Shown here in pieces: positions 63,201-64,000 of a DNA stretch of 64,000 nt (positions are counted from its first letter, which is position 1; each line of letters starts with the position of its first letter). This DNA comes from Xenorhabdus doucetiae. GTDB taxonomy: Bacteria > Pseudomonadota > Gammaproteobacteria > Enterobacterales > Enterobacteriaceae. The stretch lies in NCBI RefSeq assembly GCF_000968195.1, contig NZ_FO704550.1:2356001-2420000 (forward strand), given 5' to 3'. Both the position numbers and the translations under genes were made by a program. The notes under the pieces are model-generated. The model did no database searches. It was not told the DNA's origin and saw only the letters and a program-made list of their open reading frames with translations.

Positions 63201-64000
63201 CGAGTACCTCGGCCGCAATGATTTTCAGGTGAAATTACGCGGTTTCCGCATTGAACTGGGCGAAATCGAGGCCCGGCTGATGCAGTGCCACGGGGTACAC
63301 GAAGCGGTCGTTCTCGTTCGTGAAGACACGACCGGGCAAAAACAGTTGGTGGCTTACCTGCGGCCTCAGGAGGGCGTTGAACTCCTGCCGGCAGAACTGC
63401 GCCGGCAGCTTGCCCAGCACCTCGCGGATTACATGCTGCCCGGTGCCTTTGTTATGCTGGATGCTTTCCCGCTGACCCCCAACGGCAAACTCGACCGTCA
63501 GGCGCTGCCGGCGCCTGACGGTTCGGCGGTGGTCACCCGCCACTATGAAGCCCCGGTCGGAGACGTGGAAATCGCCTTAGCCCAGATCTGGCAAGACTTG
63601 CTGGGAGTGGAACACGTCAGCCGCCATGACCATTTCTTTGAGCTTGGCGGGCACTCCCTGATGATCGTCAGCCTGATGGAGCGACTGAACAAGCTGGGCT
63701 GGCGGCTGGAGGTGCGCAGCGTGTTCGATGCCCCGACCCTGCGGGCGCTGGCACAAACCCTGTCGGCAGACCAACGCGCTTTAAAGGCTTTCGAGGTGCC
63801 TGCTAACCTTATCCCTGCCGGCTGCACGGCGATCACCCCCGCAATGTTGCCGCTGGTGTCGCTCTCCCAAGCTGAGATCGACACCCTGACGGCGGCGATC
63901 CCCGGTGGTGCCGGCAATGTGCAGGATATCTACCCGCTCGCCCCGTTGCAGGAAGGCATTTTCTTTCACCATTTATTGCAAACTCAGGGGGACGATTATC
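57184..64000 (+). CDS. NRPS, 3'-truncated by window edge: C-A-T-C/E-A-T-C/E..., predicted Ile-type, Ile-type
   Basis: The frame is open from ATG 57184 (ATGA overlap with the previous stop) to the last base, about 2272 codons. By residue: docking helix (1-30), LCL C (43-486), A1 (503-1013, DAWFLGVTFK), T Ser 1060, dual C/E (1120-1586, HHLLQTQGD at 1164), A2 (1603-2113, DAWFLGVTFK), T Ser 2158, and the start of another dual C/E (HHLLQTQGD at 2262) cut by the window end. The N-terminus and first C domain match the synthetase at 11714-26539, so this is its positional equivalent. Its first A domain is Ile-type, not Ala-type, and its second module is Ile-type, not beta-Ala. The two modules are so similar that a recent module duplication is likely. 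By analogy it should end in a thioesterase beyond the window. Confidence 0.95.
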   Translation, partial: MTRSDINPDNLKRAALKKKIKAQLQAQKYQKRPPIKPAARDKPLPLSFAQQRLWFLNQLDPAAGLAYHMQAGLRLTGHLDRDALNNTLNRLTERHENLRTRFILIEGQPCQQIDPADIGFALSYQDLRSLETEQHATRIAAVTELEAQTPFDLTQGPLIRGQLLQLEDEEHILLITQHHIISDGWSIGVLVHELEALYRAELDNTDALLPPLPIQYADYTVWQRNWLQGEMLTQQRDFWHAQLEGAPALLTLPTDRPRPAVQTYAGNRLSVQFDTDLLASLKSIGQRHNTTLFMVVLTAWSIVLARLSGQEEVVIGTPVANRPHKELEGLMGFFVNTLALRVTLSDNLSIADLLDQVRERALAAYAHQDYPFEQVVETLQPERSLSHSPIFQVMLALNNIPAKTFTLPDLQLAPIELIRHSAHFDMTLSLTETEAGLLGELEYALDLFDAATIERMMGYLHQVLAAMVDDATQPVARLPLLSAAERRQILTDFNATQADFPQNALIHQRVEAQAAQRPDATALVFEAQTLSYGELNRRANQLAHHLIALGVRPDDRVAICAERSLELIVGLLAILKAGGAYLPLDPTYPAERLAYMLEDATPVALLTQAAHRDTLPGTLPTVLLDHLLDDQDPLLAAQLATQPADNPDAQSLGLTSRHLAYVIYTSGSTGQPKGVMVEHRNVLRLLINNGFADIGPDDCLAHCANISFDAATWEVWSGLVHGARILLIPEKVLLQAAEFGRSLSAQGVSALFLTSALFNHYAHLIGPSLAGLRYVLFGGEQTDTRPAIHLRAESPPQSLLHVYGPTETTTFATAYLIPEMEDKDGRPEIPIGRPIANTQIYILDKHGQPVPIGVSGEIYIGGAGVARGYLNRPELTAERFHRDPFSAAPAARMYKTGDLGRWRPDGNIDYLGRNDFQVKLRGFRIELGEIEARLMQCHGVHEAVVLAREDASGQKQLVAYLRPQKGVELLPAELRRQLAQHLADYMLPGAFVILDTFPLTPNGKLNRQALPAPDASAVVTRHYEAPVGDVEIALAQIWQDLLGLEHVGRHDHFFELGGHSLLIVSLMERLNKLGWRLEVRSVFDAPVLQALAQTLSTAQNAPQIFEVPANLIPAGCTAITPDMLPLVSLSQTEIDTLTAAIPGGVSNVQDIYPLAPLQEGIFFHHLLQTQGDDYLLRCLLAFDCRERLNAFLAALQHIIDRHDILRTSVHWQGLSQPVQVVWRQATLPVNVFTSAQDTEEDVVDQLRAATDPRQHRLDLRQAPLFAADIAHDPLRNDWLLALRFHHLVSDHLTLELIFAEMAQVLQGHAETLPAALPYRNFVAQTLSVPATAHEAYFRRQLADIEEPTAPFGLLEVPRHDDTVSEKNQLLEPALANAVRVQARRSGVSPSVLFHVAWAQVLAQTSGRDDVVFGSVLLGRLQRVTGADRILGMFINTLPIRIALADLSVQAVVQATYQNLTALLEHEQAPLALAQQCSGVPTALPLFTALLNYRHSHVSEADAEEDEIWRGMRLLTAEERTSFPITLSVDDMGVDFRLTAQTVTGTDPARIIRYLVTALHGLIEALSQHPQQPILPLSVLPAAERRQILTDFNATQADFPQNALIHQRVEAQAAQHPDATALIFEEQTFSYGELNRRANQLAHHLIALGVRPDDRVAICAERSPELIIGLLAILKAGGAYLPLDPAYPAERLAYMLEDATPVALLTQAAHRDTLSGTLPTVLLDHLLDDQDPLLAAQLATQPADNPDAQSLGLTSRHLAYVIYTSGSTGQPKGVMVEHRNVLRLLINNGFADIGPDDCLAHCANISFDAATWEVWSGLVHGARILLIPEKALLQAAEFGRSLSAQGVSALFLTSALFNHYAHLIGPSLAGLRYVLFGGEQTDTRPAIHLRAESPPQSLLHVYGPTETTTFATAYLIPEMEDKDGRPEIPIGRPIANTQIYILDKHGQPVPLGVAGEIYIGGAGVARGYLNRPELTSERFRRDPFSADPDARMYKTGDLGRWRPDGNIEYLGRNDFQVKLRGFRIELGEIEARLMQCHGVHEAVVLVREDTTGQKQLVAYLRPQEGVELLPAELRRQLAQHLADYMLPGAFVMLDAFPLTPNGKLDRQALPAPDGSAVVTRHYEAPVGDVEIALAQIWQDLLGVEHVSRHDHFFELGGHSLMIVSLMERLNKLGWRLEVRSVFDAPTLRALAQTLSADQRALKAFEVPANLIPAGCTAITPAMLPLVSLSQAEIDTLTAAIPGGAGNVQDIYPLAPLQEGIFFHHLLQTQGDDY
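57300..60470 (+). other. NRPS module: LCL C-A(Ile/Val type)-T
   Basis: Code DAWFLGVTFK. The A domain is of the GGEQTDTRPA lineage and nearly the same as those at 55270-56790 and 61990-63520. T-domain Ser at 60361; a dual C/E follows, predicting a D residue. Confidence 0.55.
58640..60220 (+). repeat. Long direct repeat, copy 1 (Ile-type A domain)
   Basis: Highly similar by eye to 61935-63520, from the linker AERRQILTDFNATQ (Q-N-ALIHQRVEAQ) through the A domain. It is consistent with a module duplication inside this gene. Confidence 0.75.
60240..61980 (+). repeat. Long direct repeat, copy 2 (T plus dual C/E)
   Basis: Partner of 46850-48560. Mismatches are few and mostly third-position or single-residue (for example QNAPQIF against QNASRIF). 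Confidence 0.8.
60510..63770 (+). other. NRPS module: dual C/E-A(Ile/Val type)-T
   Basis: Intact HHLLQTQGD at 60673-60699. Code DAWFLGVTFK again. T-domain Ser at 63655 is in LMIVSLMERL, the type preceding dual C/E, and a dual C/E does follow. This is the only place in the window where two dual C/E domains occur in consecutive modules. Confidence 0.55.
61935..63520 (+). repeat. Long direct repeat, copy 2 (Ile-type A domain)
   Basis: Partner of 58640-60220, sharing the pocket code and the ESPPQSLLHVYGPTETTTF segment. Confidence 0.75.
63800..64000 (+). other. Start of a third module: dual C/E domain, cut by window end
   Basis: LVSLSQAEID, NVQDIYPLAPLQEGIFF and HHLLQTQGD (63967-63993) identify a dual C/E domain. 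The rest lies outside the window. Confidence 0.85.

Noticed and set aside
1..64000. MbtH, transporter, regulator, phosphopantetheinyl transferase or stand-alone epimerase
   Set aside because: Searched by reading all + and - frames; none is supported in this window. They may lie outside it.

Overview
The window is almost entirely nonribosomal peptide synthetase (NRPS) sequence, all on the + strand. Enteric-type gene spacing, AT-rich intergenic DNA against GC-rich NRPS genes, fused condensation/epimerization (dual C/E) domains of the gammaproteobacterial type, and a PanP-like decarboxylase beside beta-alanine modules suggest an entomopathogenic enterobacterium, most likely Xenorhabdus (or Photorhabdus). 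This is inference; no rRNA or housekeeping gene is present to confirm it.

Region 1 (1-28196) is the 3' part of a first assembly line. It contains a 5'-truncated NRPS (1-4989, ...Thr-Val), a two-module NRPS (4989-11717, Ile/Val type-Val), a four-module NRPS ending in tandem thioesterases (11714-26539, Ala-betaAla-Pro-Val-TE-TE), and a PLP-dependent decarboxylase (26517-28196) that probably makes the beta-alanine. The genes overlap by 1, 4 and 23 nt and form one operon, closed by a clear hairpin terminator at 28240-28269. The Thr...Ala-betaAla-Pro-Val-TE-TE organisation recalls, from memory, the xenoamicin synthetases XabABCD of Xenorhabdus; I could not check this.

Region 2 (28197-28548) is the only real intergenic space. 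It holds the terminator and an AT-rich leader for the next operon.

Region 3 (28549-64000) is a second, paralogous assembly line in the same orientation. It contains a giant seven-module NRPS (28549-50481) that begins with a truncated condensation domain, a two-module NRPS (50468-57187), and a 3'-truncated NRPS (57184-64000) with two complete modules and the start of a third. Predicted order: Leu-type, aliphatic, aliphatic, Glu/Gln, betaAla, Asn, Val | Val, Ile-type | Ile-type, Ile-type, ...

The two lines share the same inter-protein docking tails, the same betaAla module and the same two-module middle protein, but the A-domain order of the middle protein is swapped. The window therefore looks like a tandemly duplicated NRPS cluster that has diversified by module duplication, A-subdomain exchange and point changes in binding pockets. 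Three dual C/E domains carry substitutions in the motif thought to be needed for epimerization. No MbtH, transporter, regulator or tailoring gene lies in the window. All 10-residue specificity codes were read by eye against the GrsA-Phe positions.
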